From Nonomuraea sediminis (GTDB lineage: Bacteria; Actinomycetota; Actinomycetes; Streptosporangiales; Streptosporangiaceae), in contig NZ_JAHDTI010000006.1 of assembly GCF_018531495.1 (NCBI RefSeq), positions 62,001-126,000 of the forward strand: DNA of 64,000 nt, read 5' to 3'. Numbering within the stretch: the first letter of the stretch is position 1; every line of letters begins with the position of its first letter. The notes below the pieces were generated by a model. It was not told where the DNA came from. It was given only the letters and a program-made list of their open reading frames with translations, and made no database searches. Below are positions 6,852 through 20,989 of the stretch, piece by piece. The position numbers and the translations under genes are program-made.

Positions 6852-8254
6852 GGGTCGGCCTTGATGCGTGCGATGAGGTCGACGCCCTCGGCGTCGACCA
6901 CCACGGCGCGGACGATCTGGCCGGGCACCAGGCCGATGCCCTGCACCGTGACCGAGCCGTCGACCTCGGGCCCCTGATGGGCGGCGCGGCCCTCGTAGCC
7001 GCCGTCGCCCAGGTCCTCGTCGATGAGGACGTCGACCTCGGTGCCGATGCGCTCCTCCGCGCGCTGGGCGGTGAGCTCCTCGGCCAGCTCGGTCAGCAAG
7101 CGCACGCGCTCGTCGACGAGGTCCTGGTCGAGCTTGCCCGGCAGGGTGGCGGCCTCGGTGCCGTCCTCGTCGGAGTAGCCGAACACGCCGATCACGTCGA
7201 GCCGAGCCCGCTCGAGGAACCCGACGAGCGCCTCGAACTCCTCCTCGGTCTCGCCGGGGAAGCCCACGATGAAGTTGGAGCGCACGCCCGCCTCCGGCGC
7301 GAGCGCCCTGACCTGGTCGAGCAGGCCGAGGAAGCGCTCGGGGTCGCCGAAGCGGCGCATCCTGCGCAGGACGGTGCCGCTGGCGTGCTGGAAGGACAGG
7401 TCGAAGTACGGCGCGACGCCCTCGGTGGCCGCGATGGTCTCCAGCAGCCCGGGACGCAGCTCGGCCGGCTGCAGGTAGCTGACGCGGACCCGGTCGATGC
7501 CCTCGACGGCCGCCAGGCGCGGCAGCAGCGTCTCCAGGGCCCGCAGGTCGCCCAGATCCTTGCCGTAGGAGGTGGAGTTCTCGCTGACCAGGACGAGCTC
7601 GCGGACGCCGCGGTGGGCCAGCCAGTCGGCCTCGGCCATCAGCTCCTCGGGGTCACGCGAGACGTACGACCCGCGGAAGGCCGGGATCGCGCAGAACGTG
7701 CAGCGGCGGTCGCAGCCGGAGGCCAGCTTGAGCGAGGCCACCGGGCTCTCGTCGAGCCGCTTGCGCAGCACCCGGGGCCCGCTCGCGGGGGCGACGCCCG
7801 CGGGCAGGTCGCCGCCGTGGCCGGGGATGTTGCGGCTCCCGGCACGTTCCACAGGCGAGATGGGCAGCAGGGTGCGGCGGTCGCGCGGCGTGTGCGGCTT
7901 GAGCGCCCGCCCGGCGACCACGTCGTCGAGGCGCGCGCCGATGTCGCCGTAGTCGTCGAAGGAGATGACCGCGCTCGCCTCGGGCAGCGCCTCGGCCAGC
8001 TCGTTGCCGTAGCGCTCGGCCATGCAACCCGCGGCCACCACCTTGGCCCCGGTGTCGGCGGCGGCCAGCAGGGTGTCGATCGAGTCCTTCTTGGCCGAGT
8101 CGATGAAGCCGCACGTGTTGACGACGACGACGTCGGGACTGTCGTCGCCGAGGTCCCAACCGGCAGCGTCGAGCCGCGCGGCGAGCTCCTCGGAGTCGAC
8201 CTCGTTGCGCGCGCAGCCCAGGGTGATCAGAGATACGGTTCGGCGGGATGACAT
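6848..8254 (-). CDS. rimO: Ribosomal protein uS12 (Asp88) methylthiotransferase RimO
   Basis: 468 residues from ATG 8254, chosen because homologues begin directly before [20 protein letters not shown]. It is a radical-SAM methylthiotransferase with two Fe-S clusters. The N-terminal UPF0004 cluster ligands are the Cys of [17 protein letters not shown] and [10 protein letters not shown]; the radical-SAM motif is C-x3-C-x2-C in [13 protein letters not shown]; and a C-terminal TRAM domain (about residues 395-465) binds the substrate. An insert between the two domains ([18 protein letters not shown]) is typical of actinobacterial RimO. It modifies uS12 in the cytoplasm. It is upstream of and coupled to pgsA, in the conserved ftsK-rodZ-rimO-pgsA order. 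Confidence 0.95.
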   Translation of the reverse strand: MSSRRTVSLITLGCARNEVDSEELAARLDAAGWDLGDDSPDVVVVNTCGFIDSAKKDSIDTLLAAADTGAKVVAAGCMAERYGNELAEALPEASAVISFDDYGDIGARLDDVVAGRALKPHTPRDRRTLLPISPVERAGSRNIPGHGGDLPAGVAPASGPRVLRKRLDESPVASLKLASGCDRRCTFCAIPAFRGSYVSRDPEELMAEADWLAHRGVRELVLVSENSTSYGKDLGDLRALETLLPRLAAVEGIDRVRVSYLQPAELRPGLLETIAATEGVAPYFDLSFQHASGTVLRRMRRFGDPERFLGLLDQVRALAPEAGVRSNFIVGFPGETEEEFEALVGFLERARLDVIGVFGYSDEDGTEAATLPGKLDQDLVDERVRLLTELAEELTAQRAEERIGTEVDVLIDEDLGDGGYEGRAAHQGPEVDGSVTVQGIGLVPGQIVRAVVVDAEGVDLIARIKADP

Positions 8255-8298
8255 GGTGACACTACGGTATCGGGAGTTGGCCACCGCTGTTGCACGGC

Positions 8299-9072
8299 CT
8301 ACCGCGGTCGCGGTGTGGAAGGCCCGAAAGTACGCGAAACCATCTCGCCCTTGCCGCCGGGATGCCCCAGATTCTTGCCGTTGACCTGCAGCAATACCGC
8401 TCCGGCATCGCCAATGATCATCTTGACCGCGGACTTGGACTTCCACGTGGAACTCTTCCCCGCGTCCAGGGTGCCGGCGAACAACCGCTTGCCGTTGGCG
8501 TCGCTCACGTTCAGGTAGGAAGCCCGTTTCGCCTTCACCCGCACGACGACCATGTTCTTCGGCTTCGGCTTCGGCTTCTGGCCCGCCGCCGCCCCGTGGT
8601 TGCGGCGCGGCGGGTCCGTGAACGGCGCGTTCGGAGGCACGCCGTGGTCACCCTTCACGGCGGTCATGTGCGTCTCGTCGGAGCCGCCCATGGCCCGCAT
8701 GACGCCGAAGACCACCACGATCGCCAGCGCCACCCCCAGCGCGAGCGTCCAGTTCGGCCCGCGCCGCTCGCGCAGCTTGACCCGTTTGTCCGCCTGGAAG
8801 ACGGCCGCCGCCCTGACCGGCTGCGGCGCGCCGCCGTGCTGCTCGTCGTAGAGGTGGACCATGGCCGTCGGATCCAGGCCGACGACCTTGGAGATGGCCT
8901 TGACGTGCCCCCTGGCGTAGAAGTCACCCCCGCACAGGGAGAAGTCGTCCCGCTCGATGGCGTAGATGAGTGCCTCGCGGATCCGTGTGATCGCGCTCAG
9001 CTGCCCGACTGTCAGTCCTCGTGCCCTCCTGGCCGTGGCCAGCATGGCTCCTATGCTCTGCTGCTCCTGCAC
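8299..9072 (-). CDS. RodZ-like helix-turn-helix membrane protein
   Basis: 257 residues from GTG 9072, preceded by GGGGAGG at 9 nt; GTG 9096 would add 8 residues. Domains in order: cytoplasmic HTH_25/Xre-like domain ([20 protein letters not shown] to [11 protein letters not shown], about residues 6-70); a basic segment; one transmembrane helix at about 108-126 ([18 protein letters not shown]); a Lys/Pro-rich linker; and a C-terminal DUF4115 domain ([18 protein letters not shown]...[14 protein letters not shown]), the extracytoplasmic part of RodZ. RodZ couples MreB or division machinery to the envelope. The position between ftsK and rimO is conserved in actinomycetes. Confidence 0.88.
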   Translation of the reverse strand: MQEQQSIGAMLATARRARGLTVGQLSAITRIREALIYAIERDDFSLCGGDFYARGHVKAISKVVGLDPTAMVHLYDEQHGGAPQPVRAAAVFQADKRVKLRERRGPNWTLALGVALAIVVVFGVMRAMGGSDETHMTAVKGDHGVPPNAPFTDPPRRNHGAAAGQKPKPKPKNMVVVRVKAKRASYLNVSDANGKRLFAGTLDAGKSSTWKSKSAVKMIIGDAGAVLLQVNGKNLGHPGGKGEMVSRTFGPSTPRPR

Positions 9073-9153
9073 GGCAAAACGCCTCCCCGCCCCCACGACG
9101 TTGCGTAGTGGTTCACATTCAATCAGTAATCGTCCGGCGGGGAGGCATTGGGG

Positions 9154-11634
9154 TCATTCGCCGCGCAGGTCGGCTAGCAAACCCGGCAAATCATCGGGCT
9201 TGACGAGCACCTCGCGAGCCTTGGAGCCCTCGCTGGGGCCCACGACGTTCCTGGACTCCAGCAGGTCCATCAGCCGTCCGGCCTTGGCGAACCCGACGCG
9301 GAGCTTGCGCTGCAGCATCGAGGTCGAGCCGAACTGGGTCGTCACGATCAGCTCGGCGGCCTGGATGACCAGGTCGAGGTCGTCGCCGATGTCCTCGTCG
9401 ATCTCGCGCTTGACCGGCGCGGCGGCCACGTCCTCGCGGTACTCGGCCTGCATCTGCCCCTTGCAGTGCGTGACGATGTCGGCGATCTCCTTCTCCGACA
9501 CGAACGCGTTCTGGATGCGGATGGGCTTGCTCGCGCCCATCGGCAGGAACAGGGCGTCACCCTGGCCGACCAGCTTGTCGGCGCCGGGCTGGTCGAGGAT
9601 GACCCGGGAGTCGGTCAGCGACGACACCGCGAAGGCCAGCCTGGAGGGCACGTTGGCCTTGATCAGGCCGGTCACGACGTCGACGGACGGCCGCTGGGTG
9701 GCGATCACCAGGTGGATCCCGGCCGCGCGGGCCAGCTGGGTGATGCGGACGATGGAGTCCTCCACGTCGCGCGGAGCGATCATCATCAGGTCGGCCAGCT
9801 CGTCCACGATCACCAGCAGGTAGGGGTAGGGCTGGTAGACGCGCTCGCTGCCGGGCGGAGGCTGCAGCTTGCCCGCCCGCACGGCCTTGTTGAACTCGTC
9901 CACGTGCCGGAAGCCGGAGGCGGCCAGGTCGTCGTAGCGGCGGTCCATCTCCCCCACCACCCATTCGAGGGCCTCTGCGGCCTTCTTCGGGCTGGTGATG
10001 ATCGGGGTGATCAGGTGGGGGATGCCCTCGTACACGCTGAGCTCGACCCGCTTGGGGTCGACCAGCACCATGCGCACCTCGTCCGGCGTGGCCCGCATCA
10101 GGATGCTGGTGATGAGCCCGTTGACGCAGACGGACTTACCGGCCCCGGTGGCGCCCGCGATCAGCAGGTGCGGCATCTTGGCGAGGTTCGCCACGATCGT
10201 GCGGCCCTCGACGTCCTTGCCCAGCCCGACGATCATCGGGTGGTGGTCGGCCTGCGCCACCTGGGCGCGCAGCACGTCTCCCAGCGCCACCAGGTCCTTG
10301 TCGGCGTTGGGGATCTCCACGCCGATCGCGGACTTGCCCGGGATGGGCGACAGGATCCGCACGTCGGCGGACTTGACCGCGTAGGCGATGTTCTTGGTGA
10401 GCGCGGTGACCTTCTCGACCTTGACCGCGGGCCCGAGTTCGATCTCGTAGCGCGTCACCGTCGGGCCGCGGGTGAAGCCGATCACCTGCGCGTCGATGGT
10501 GAACTGCTCGAGCACGCTGGTCAGCGCGTTGACCACCACGGTGTTGGCCTTGGTCTGCGGCTTGGGCGCGCTGCCCTGCTTGAGGTTCTGCAGGTCAGGC
10601 AGGATGTACGGCCCGGCCTGCGGGGACAGCACGAGCTGCTCGACCTTGCGCGGAGCCGGGGTCGGCTCGGGCGGCTCGCTCTTGCGGGGCACGGGGACGG
10701 GAGTCTCGTCCTCCTCGTCGGTCAGCCCCGGCACGATCTCCGGCGAGTGCTTCTTGGAGTCCTCGGCGAGCACGGGTGTGTCGTAGGGCTTGACCGAGTC
10801 GGCCGACGCGGGCTTGTCGGTCTTGCGCACCCGCTTCTTGGCCGGCTGCCCGGACTCGGCGGGCGCGTGCCTTTCGAACAGCAGGTGCTTGAGCTCGCCG
10901 AGCCGCTCGGGGATGCGGTGCACGGGAGTCGCCGTGATCACCAGGATCCCGAACCCCGACAGGATCAGCAGCAGCGGGATCGTGATGAAGGCCGGCAGGA
11001 TGCTCATCGGCGGCGCCGACACGATGAACCCCACCAGGCCGCCCGCCTGCGCGATCTTGTCCATCCCGTCGGTCTGGGTGCCCGCCGGGTACGGCGTGCC
11101 GTTGGCCACGTGGATCACGCCGAGCACGCCGATCAGCAGCGCGCTCCACCCGATCACCATGCGCCCGGTGTCGGCGTTCTGGTCGGGATGGCGCAGGTAG
11201 CGCCAGGACAGCAGCCCGAGCAGGATCGGCACCGTCCAGGCCAGCGAGCCGAACACGGAGTGCACGAACGTGTTGACCACGTGCGAGACCGAGCCTTGCG
11301 CGTCGCGCCAGGTCATCGCGGCCAGCACGATCGCGCCCGCCAGCCACGCCAGCCCCACCCCGTCGCGCCGGTGGGCGGGGTCCAGCTCGCGCGCGTTCTT
11401 GCCCAGCGCCCGGGCCGCGCTGCCCAGGCCGTTGGCGAACAGCATCCAGAGCCCGACGATCAGCTTGCCGATCATCGTGAAGACCCAGCTGATCGGGTCC
11501 TGGTGGGTCATCGGCGGCTTGCGTGCCGGTGAACGTCCCGACGCCGTGGACCTCCGCTTGGTGGAGGTCGAGCGTGACGAGGCCGACCGCTTCGCCGGCC
11601 CCTTCGATGCGCTTTTCGGCGTACGGGTGGCCAT
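9154..11634 (-). CDS. ftsK: DNA translocase FtsK/SpoIIIE
   Basis: 826 residues. A basic Ser/Thr/Lys-rich N-terminus is followed by four transmembrane helices (about residues 55-250), a charged linker with Pro/Glu-rich sequence (about 270-345), the motor alpha/beta domains, and a C-terminal gamma winged helix (about 755-820). Walker A is GATGAGKSVC with Lys500; Walker B is in LLVIVDELADLMM; the gamma domain includes STSMLQRKLRVGFAKAGRLM, which reads KOPS/SRS sequences. It pumps chromosomal DNA at the septum during division and sporulation. In Streptomyces it is adjacent to osaAB, exactly as here. Confidence 0.97.
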   Translation of the reverse strand: MATRTPKSASKGPAKRSASSRSTSTKRRSTASGRSPARKPPMTHQDPISWVFTMIGKLIVGLWMLFANGLGSAARALGKNARELDPAHRRDGVGLAWLAGAIVLAAMTWRDAQGSVSHVVNTFVHSVFGSLAWTVPILLGLLSWRYLRHPDQNADTGRMVIGWSALLIGVLGVIHVANGTPYPAGTQTDGMDKIAQAGGLVGFIVSAPPMSILPAFITIPLLLILSGFGILVITATPVHRIPERLGELKHLLFERHAPAESGQPAKKRVRKTDKPASADSVKPYDTPVLAEDSKKHSPEIVPGLTDEEDETPVPVPRKSEPPEPTPAPRKVEQLVLSPQAGPYILPDLQNLKQGSAPKPQTKANTVVVNALTSVLEQFTIDAQVIGFTRGPTVTRYEIELGPAVKVEKVTALTKNIAYAVKSADVRILSPIPGKSAIGVEIPNADKDLVALGDVLRAQVAQADHHPMIVGLGKDVEGRTIVANLAKMPHLLIAGATGAGKSVCVNGLITSILMRATPDEVRMVLVDPKRVELSVYEGIPHLITPIITSPKKAAEALEWVVGEMDRRYDDLAASGFRHVDEFNKAVRAGKLQPPPGSERVYQPYPYLLVIVDELADLMMIAPRDVEDSIVRITQLARAAGIHLVIATQRPSVDVVTGLIKANVPSRLAFAVSSLTDSRVILDQPGADKLVGQGDALFLPMGASKPIRIQNAFVSEKEIADIVTHCKGQMQAEYREDVAAAPVKREIDEDIGDDLDLVIQAAELIVTTQFGSTSMLQRKLRVGFAKAGRLMDLLESRNVVGPSEGSKAREVLVKPDDLPGLLADLRGE

Positions 11635-11783
11635 GATGCCAAAGGTACGTCGGAGACCCCGCCCAGATCACTGAGGCTCGCCGGTTGTCCGAAATGTCCG
11701 CTCTGCTGTACGGCCCGTCCACCCGTACGGCAGGCCGCCCCGAACCCGCGCCCCGGGAACCGCGGCGGCCCGCCGTACAGGCG

Positions 11784-12400
11784 TCAGAGCACGACCGAGT
11801 CGAAGGCGGCCCGCATGGCCGCCACCCGGTCGGCGAGGTCCTTGACCGCCTCGGTGAGCCCCTTGTCGTCGGGGCGGTCCTCCCCCAGGGCGGCCAGCTT
11901 CTCCTCCACGGCCCGCAGCCGCTCGGCGAAGCCGGAAAGGATCTGGCAGCCGCCCGACGGCTCGCCGTCGCCGCGCACGAGCTCGCAGAGCAACGCCGCC
12001 TGCTGCTGCAGCTCCACGTTCTTGCGGAACAGGTCGATGAAGACGGCGACCTTGGAGCGCAGCACCCACGGGTCGAAGGGCTTGGTGATGTAGTCGACGG
12101 CGCCCACGGCGTAGCCGCGGAAGGCCGCGCCCGCGCCGGTGTCGGTGCCGGTCAGGAAGATGATCGGCACGTCGCGCGTCTGGTCGAGGCGCTTGACGTG
12201 GGCGGCCGTCTCGAAGCCGTCCATGCCCGGCATCAGCACGTCCAGCAGCACGACCGCGAAGTCGTTGCGCAGCATCAGCTTCATCGCCTCCTGGCCGGAC
12301 CTGGCCTTGAACAGCTGCTGCTGCAGCGGGCGCAGGACCGCCTCGAGCGCGATCAGGCTGTCCTCGTTGTCGTCGACCAGCAGGATCTTGACCTGGCGGT

Positions 12401-12404
<4 letters not shown>
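11784..12404 (-). CDS. osaB: Response regulator OsaB (receiver plus coiled coil)
   Basis: 206 residues from ATG 12404. The receiver domain is at residues 5-125 with the acidic pair Asp11-Asp12, phosphoacceptor Asp55 in [13 protein letters not shown], and Lys of ITKPFDPW. The remaining 80 residues are helical with heptad character ([27 protein letters not shown]) and contain no DNA-binding domain. This matches Streptomyces coelicolor OsaB (receiver plus coiled coil), needed for osmoadaptation. The ATG overlaps the osaA stop (ATGA), so it is translated with its cognate kinase. How it gives output without a DNA-binding domain is presumably by protein contact. Confidence 0.9.
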
Positions 12405-16480
<4,076 letters not shown>

Positions 16481-16578
16481 GGGCGGCCTTCTTCACAACT
16501 GGCGGTATAACGGGTCCTCAGTCTGCCACTCTGAGAGTGACCAAGCTGCCACATCGAGTGATGTTCTAGGACGACGTA

Positions 16579-18993
16579 GTGGAAACCATCCAGGCCTCGA
16601 AAGCCGCCTTCGAGGGCACCCCCCAGGCGCCGGCGGCCGCGCGCGAGTTCGTGCGCGACACGCTCGGCCATTGGCGCCTGAGTCACGTGGCCGAGGACGC
16701 GGTGCTGCTGACCAGCGAGCTCGTCACCAACGCGGTGGTGCACGCGGGCACGGGGATCGAGGTGACCTGCCGGCTGGACGTGGGCGCGACGCCGCCGAAG
16801 CTGGAGATCGAGGTGGACGACCGCCACCCCACGCGCACGATCCTGGCGGCCGAGTGGGCGCCGGTCAGCACGCTGCCGACCTCCGGCAGGGGGCTGGCGC
16901 TCGCGGCCATGCTGGCCGACGCGTGGGGGGTGACCTACACCAGGTCGGCCAAGCGGGTGTGGGTGCGCATCGAGCTGGCCGACGGCAACGGCGAGCTGTC
17001 GGCCCCCGCGGCGGCCCCGGCCTCCACGGTCGCGCCCGTCGGCACGCTGCACGTGGCGACCGTCATCGCCGACGAGCACGGCCGGGTCGAGTCGTGGAAC
17101 CAGGAGGCCGCCGCGCTGCTCGGCTGGCAGGCGGACGAGGCCGCGGGCATGCCGCTGACGGAGCTGGTGGCCTGGCGCGCGCACGGCCCGTACGCGCTGT
17201 CGCTGACCGACACCCTGCGCCTGCGCCGCTGGCGAGGGGAGTCGCGGATGCGGCACGTCGACGGGAATCTGATCCCCGTCTACATCTCCCACCTGCGCAA
17301 CGACGGCCACTCGATCTGGCTGGTGGTCTCGGCCGACCACCGCTACGTCCTGACGCCGCCGCCCGCGCCGATGCGGCGGGAGGCGGGCCGCCGGATCAAG
17401 GACCTGCTGGCCAGCCGCCGGCCGCTGCCCGAGCTGTTCGAGACGATCGCGCAGATCATCCACGGCTCCAGCGGCGCCGACGCCGCCTACGTGCTGACGC
17501 GGGCCGAGGAGGGTCCCGGATTCGGCGTGGCGGCGGGCGCGGGCCGTACGGCGGGCCTGGTGGGCGTGCTGGCGGCCGGGGTGTTCGACGCGGCGCGCAA
17601 GACGCCGGCCCTGGTCGACGACCTGCTGGCCGGCGACGTGGAGCTGGCCGAGCAACTGGGCGCCCGCTCGCTGGCGTGCGCGCCGCTGCGGGTCTCCGGC
17701 GAGGTCGTGGGCTACCTGGTGATCACGGCCGCTTCGCCGGGGCGTTTCGACGAGCAGCTGACCGTCAACCTGCAGCACGTGGCCGACCAGGTGGCCGACG
17801 GCGTGCGCAGGGAGGGGCTGGCCGAGCAGGAGCGGGCTCACCGGGGCAGGCTGGCGTTCCTGGCCGAGGCTGGCGAGCTGCTCGCGGGGGTGCACGACCC
17901 CGACCTGCTCGCCGCGCTGACCGCCCAGCTCGTGGTGCCCAAGCTGGCCGCGTGGGCGGCCGTCTACCTGACCGACCTGACGGGGGTGACCAGGCTCGCG
18001 CACGTCTGGCACGCCGAGGAGCGGTGCATCGCCGATCTGCGCCGGCAGCTGCCCTCGCTGCCGAACCAGCCCGCCACCCAGCCCACCCTGGCGCTGCTGG
18101 CCGAGAACGTGCTGTCGTTCCCGCTGCTCACCGAGGGCAGGTCGCACGGCGCGCTGGTGATCGGGCGCCGCGAGCCGATCCTGCCGCTGGAGCTGAGCAC
18201 GCTGCTGACCGACCTGTGCCGGCTGGTCGCGCTCAACCTGCACACCGCGATGCTGTACGACCGGCAGGTCACCACGTCCAGGGTGCTGGCGCGCAGCCTG
18301 CTGCCGATGCGCGCGGCGGCCATGCCGGGGCTGGAGTCGGCGGTGGTCTACCAGCCGGCCGAGGAGGGCGCCGACGTGGGCGGCGACTTCTACGACCTGT
18401 TCACCGTGGCCGACCACTGGTGTTTCGCGCTGGGCGACGTGTGCGGCAGCGGGCCTGAGGCGGCGGCGGTGACCGGGCTGGCGCGGCATGCCGTACGGCT
18501 GCTGGCGAAGGAGAAGTACGCGGTCGATGACATCCTGGACCGGCTGAACAGGACGATCCTCGACGAGGGGGACGATCTGCGCTTCCTCAGCCTGCTGTGC
18601 GGCGAGATGACGCCGCTGCCGCAGGGCGGGGCGCGGTGCACGGTCGCCTCGGCCGGGCATCCACCGCCGCTGGTGCTGCGCAAGGGCGGCCTGGTCGAGG
18701 TCGTGGCCACCCCGCAGCTGCTGCTCGGCATCGAGAGCGGGACGCGGTTCTTCGCCGAGACGTTCGAGCTGGCGCCGGAGGAGGTGCTGCTGTGCGTGAC
18801 CGACGGCGTGACCGAGCGGCGCAACGGCGGGCGGCTGCTGGACGACGACGACGGGCTGGCGCGGATCCTGGCCGGCTGCGGCGGGCTGAGCGCGCACGCC
18901 GTCGCCGAGCGGGTACGGCAGGCCGTCGACTCCTTCGCCGCGGAGCCATCGCGCGACGACGTGGCGCTGCTGGTGCTGAGAGCTATGCCGTGA
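16579..18993 (+). CDS. osaC: Multidomain PP2C phosphatase OsaC (RsbW-like, PAS, GAF, SpoIIE)
   Basis: 804 residues from GTG 16579. Domains: N-terminal RsbW/SpoIIAB-like ATPase at about 10-135 with N-box SELVTNAVVHAG and G-box GRGLALAAML; PAS at about 150-255; one or two GAF domains at about 270-550; PP2C/SpoIIE phosphatase at about 575-804 with metal-binding EEGADVGGDFYDLF, GDVCGSGPEAAAVTG and VTDGVTERRNGG. This is the domain order of S. coelicolor OsaC, which modulates SigB through its kinase-like domain during recovery from osmotic stress. It diverges from osaA with about 100 bp between starts. Its final 11 bp overlap the convergent galM-type gene. Confidence 0.92.
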   Translation: METIQASKAAFEGTPQAPAAAREFVRDTLGHWRLSHVAEDAVLLTSELVTNAVVHAGTGIEVTCRLDVGATPPKLEIEVDDRHPTRTILAAEWAPVSTLPTSGRGLALAAMLADAWGVTYTRSAKRVWVRIELADGNGELSAPAAAPASTVAPVGTLHVATVIADEHGRVESWNQEAAALLGWQADEAAGMPLTELVAWRAHGPYALSLTDTLRLRRWRGESRMRHVDGNLIPVYISHLRNDGHSIWLVVSADHRYVLTPPPAPMRREAGRRIKDLLASRRPLPELFETIAQIIHGSSGADAAYVLTRAEEGPGFGVAAGAGRTAGLVGVLAAGVFDAARKTPALVDDLLAGDVELAEQLGARSLACAPLRVSGEVVGYLVITAASPGRFDEQLTVNLQHVADQVADGVRREGLAEQERAHRGRLAFLAEAGELLAGVHDPDLLAALTAQLVVPKLAAWAAVYLTDLTGVTRLAHVWHAEERCIADLRRQLPSLPNQPATQPTLALLAENVLSFPLLTEGRSHGALVIGRREPILPLELSTLLTDLCRLVALNLHTAMLYDRQVTTSRVLARSLLPMRAAAMPGLESAVVYQPAEEGADVGGDFYDLFTVADHWCFALGDVCGSGPEAAAVTGLARHAVRLLAKEKYAVDDILDRLNRTILDEGDDLRFLSLLCGEMTPLPQGGARCTVASAGHPPPLVLRKGGLVEVVATPQLLLGIESGTRFFAETFELAPEEVLLCVTDGVTERRNGGRLLDDDDGLARILAGCGGLSAHAVAERVRQAVDSFAAEPSRDDVALLVLRAMP

Positions 18994-19918
18994 AGCGGTA
19001 GGTGGTCGAGGAGGTACGCAGCTCGCCGGGCCGCAGGACCGTGGAGGGGAAGGCCGGGTGGTTGGGCGAGTCGGGGAAGTGCTGCGTCTCCAGGCACAGC
19101 CCGGCGTGCGGCCCGTACGGCGTGGCCGCCCCGTCGAGCATGCCCCCGGCGTAGAACTGCACACCCGGCTCCGTGGTCGTCATGATCATCGCCAGCCCGG
19201 GCACGCGCACCTCGGCGGGCCCGTCGAGCACGAAGCAGTGGTCGTAGCCGCCGTCCATCCTGGCGCCGATCGGGTGCGGGGTGGTGAAGTCGAAGTCGGT
19301 GCCCTTGACGGGCGCCAGCTCGCCGGTGGGGATCTTGTGCTCGTCCACGGGCAGGTAGCGCGCCGCGTCCATGCGCAGCACGTGGCCGCGCACGTCGCCG
19401 CCCCCTGCCAGGTTGAAGTAGGTGTGGTTGGTGAGGTTGACCACGGTCGGGGCGTCGGTCTCGGTGGTGTAGTCCAGGCGCAGCCCGTCGCCGTCGAGGG
19501 TGTAGGTGACCGAGGCGGTCAGCGTGCCGGGGTAGCCCTGGTCGCCGTCGGGGCTGACCAGCGTGAGCGTGACCGACCTGGTCGTGCGGTCGGCGAGGGT
19601 CCACACCTTCTTGTCGAAGCCCTCGATGCCGCCGTGCAGGCTGTTGGACCCGTTGTTGACCGGCAGGCGGTACTCCACCCCGTCCAGGGTGAAGCGGCCG
19701 CCGGCGATGCGGTTGCCGTAGCGGCCGACGACGGCGCCGAAGTAGCGGCTGCGCGTCAGGTAGTCCTGGAGCGTGTCGAGGCCGAGCACCACGTTGACGC
19801 CCGCTATCTCCAGGCGCTGCAGGATGGCGCCGTAGGTGAGCACCGAGGCGCGCAGCTCGCCCGACCGCAGCTCTACGCGCTCGACGGGACGGCCGGAAGG
19901 AAGGATGCCGAAGGTCAT
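18983..19918 (-). CDS. galM: Aldose 1-epimerase (mutarotase)
   Basis: 311-residue galactose-mutarotase-fold enzyme. Family motifs visible: the substrate-binding GRYGNRIAGGRFTLDG (about 66-81), NSLHGGIEGFDKKVW (about 92-106) with the catalytic His, VVNLTNHTYFNLAG (about 158-171), and DHCFVLDG near 225. The catalytic Glu is expected in the C-terminal LCLETQHFPDSPNHPAFPS. It interconverts alpha and beta anomers of sugars; next to uronate catabolism genes it could supply the anomer used by the uronate dehydrogenase. The ATG overlaps the lacI stop (ATGA), so the two share an operon presumably repressed by LacI. Exact sugar is not known. Confidence 0.92.
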   Translation of the reverse strand: MTFGILPSGRPVERVELRSGELRASVLTYGAILQRLEIAGVNVVLGLDTLQDYLTRSRYFGAVVGRYGNRIAGGRFTLDGVEYRLPVNNGSNSLHGGIEGFDKKVWTLADRTTRSVTLTLVSPDGDQGYPGTLTASVTYTLDGDGLRLDYTTETDAPTVVNLTNHTYFNLAGGGDVRGHVLRMDAARYLPVDEHKIPTGELAPVKGTDFDFTTPHPIGARMDGGYDHCFVLDGPAEVRVPGLAMIMTTTEPGVQFYAGGMLDGAATPYGPHAGLCLETQHFPDSPNHPAFPSTVLRPGELRTSSTTYRFTA

Positions 19919-20886
19919 CGAGGTGCCTCTCCCGTCGATTCGCGGATGATCAGGTCGGTCTCGAGCATGGCGACGGGCGTGCCGCCGCCTTCGCCCACGG
20001 ACTGCAGCAGCATGTCGACGGCCATCCGGCCGGCCGCGGCGGTGGGCATGGCGATCGTGGTCAGCTTGGGCCTGGTCAGCCGCCCTGAGACGATGTCATC
20101 CACTCCTATCACGCTGATGTCGCCGGGCACGTCCACGCCGCGCCCGATCAGTCCCTCCATCAGGCCGATGGCGACCAGGTCGTTGTAGGCGAGCACGCCG
20201 GTCACCCCACTGGCCGCCACGTCGCCCGCGGCCTGCAGCCCGCCCTGCTCGGTGGGCGGGTTGGGGCCGAGGAGGACCAGGTCGACCCCGCTCATCGCGG
20301 CGGCCGCCTCGTGCATCTGCCTGCTGGTCCACGATCCGCTCGGCCCGGAGACCAGGGCGATCCTGCGGTGGCCGAGGTCGCGCAGGTGCTCCACGGCCAG
20401 CCGGGCGCCGCGCCCGACGTCCATGAGCACCGTGGGCATGCCCTTGACCCGGCGGTTCACCACGACGAACGGCACGTCCTCGTGCAGGCGCTCGATCGTC
20501 TTGTTGGTCAGGCGGGGGCTGCACAGCAGCACGCCGTCGACCTGTTTGGTGAGCGTCTGGATCAGCTCCTCCTCGACCTGCGGGTCCTCGTCGGTGTCGG
20601 CCACGAACACGTGGTAGTCGCGGGTCCTGGCCTGTGCCTGGGCCGCCTTGATCAGCGGAGGGAAGAACGGGTTGGCGATGTCGGCGACGATCAGGCCGAT
20701 GTTGTGGGTGCGGCCCGTGGTCAGCGCTCTGGCCGCCCGGTTGGGCCGGTAGCCGAGCTCTTCCGCCACGGCGAGCACGCGGGTGCGGGTCTCGGGATTG
20801 ACCAGGTGGGGCGCGGAGAACGCGCGCGACACCGTGGAGACGTGGACGCCGGAGGCGTACGCCACGTCCCGGATCGTCACGGCCAT
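19915..20886 (-). CDS. LacI family transcriptional regulator
   Basis: 323 residues. The N-terminal LacI HTH is at 3-22 (TIRDVAYASGVHVSTVSRAF) followed by the hinge helix (RPNRAARAL). A periplasmic-binding-protein-like effector domain follows (NIGLIVADIANPFFPPLIKA... to the C-terminus), with DDIVSGRLTRPKLTTI near 250. It is the first gene of a minus-strand operon with galM. GCAATCGGTTGT lies 14 bp upstream of its ATG, and a perfect GCAACCGGTTGC palindrome lies just before the divergent gene at 20990. Both fit the CG-centred operator type of LacI proteins, so it probably represses itself and the divergent operon until a sugar (perhaps a uronate or its lactone) binds. Confidence 0.93.
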   Translation of the reverse strand: MAVTIRDVAYASGVHVSTVSRAFSAPHLVNPETRTRVLAVAEELGYRPNRAARALTTGRTHNIGLIVADIANPFFPPLIKAAQAQARTRDYHVFVADTDEDPQVEEELIQTLTKQVDGVLLCSPRLTNKTIERLHEDVPFVVVNRRVKGMPTVLMDVGRGARLAVEHLRDLGHRRIALVSGPSGSWTSRQMHEAAAAMSGVDLVLLGPNPPTEQGGLQAAGDVAASGVTGVLAYNDLVAIGLMEGLIGRGVDVPGDISVIGVDDIVSGRLTRPKLTTIAMPTAAAGRMAVDMLLQSVGEGGGTPVAMLETDLIIRESTGEAPR

Positions 20887-20900
20887 GGCGGCACTCTACT

Positions 20901-20912
20901 GCAATCGGTTGT
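20901..20912. promoter_or_regulatory. LacI operator copy 1 (upstream of lacI)
   Basis: GCAATCGGTTGT, a near-palindrome matching the perfect site at 20958 with two differences. It lies 14 bp upstream of the lacI ATG, where binding would block the lacI-galM promoter. Confidence 0.6.
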
Positions 20913-20957
20913 TCCGGCGTCACTTGACGCTCCGCAGATCGTCCTTGGATACTTCCT

Positions 20958-20969
20958 GCAACCGGTTGC
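20958..20969. promoter_or_regulatory. LacI operator copy 2 (upstream of 20990 gene)
   Basis: GCAACCGGTTGC is a perfect 12-bp palindrome with the central CG expected of LacI-family operators. It is 20 bp upstream of the ATG at 20990 and 57 bp from copy 1, a spacing compatible with co-operative binding across the divergent promoter. Confidence 0.7.
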
Positions 20970-20989
20970 CGCCCTCGAGGGGAAGATCG

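Noticed and set aside
9466-11532. Long plus-strand frame opposite ftsK (about 690 codons)
   Set aside because: Composition (His/Gln/Asp/Gly/Arg-rich) and lack of motifs mark it as an antisense shadow of ftsK.
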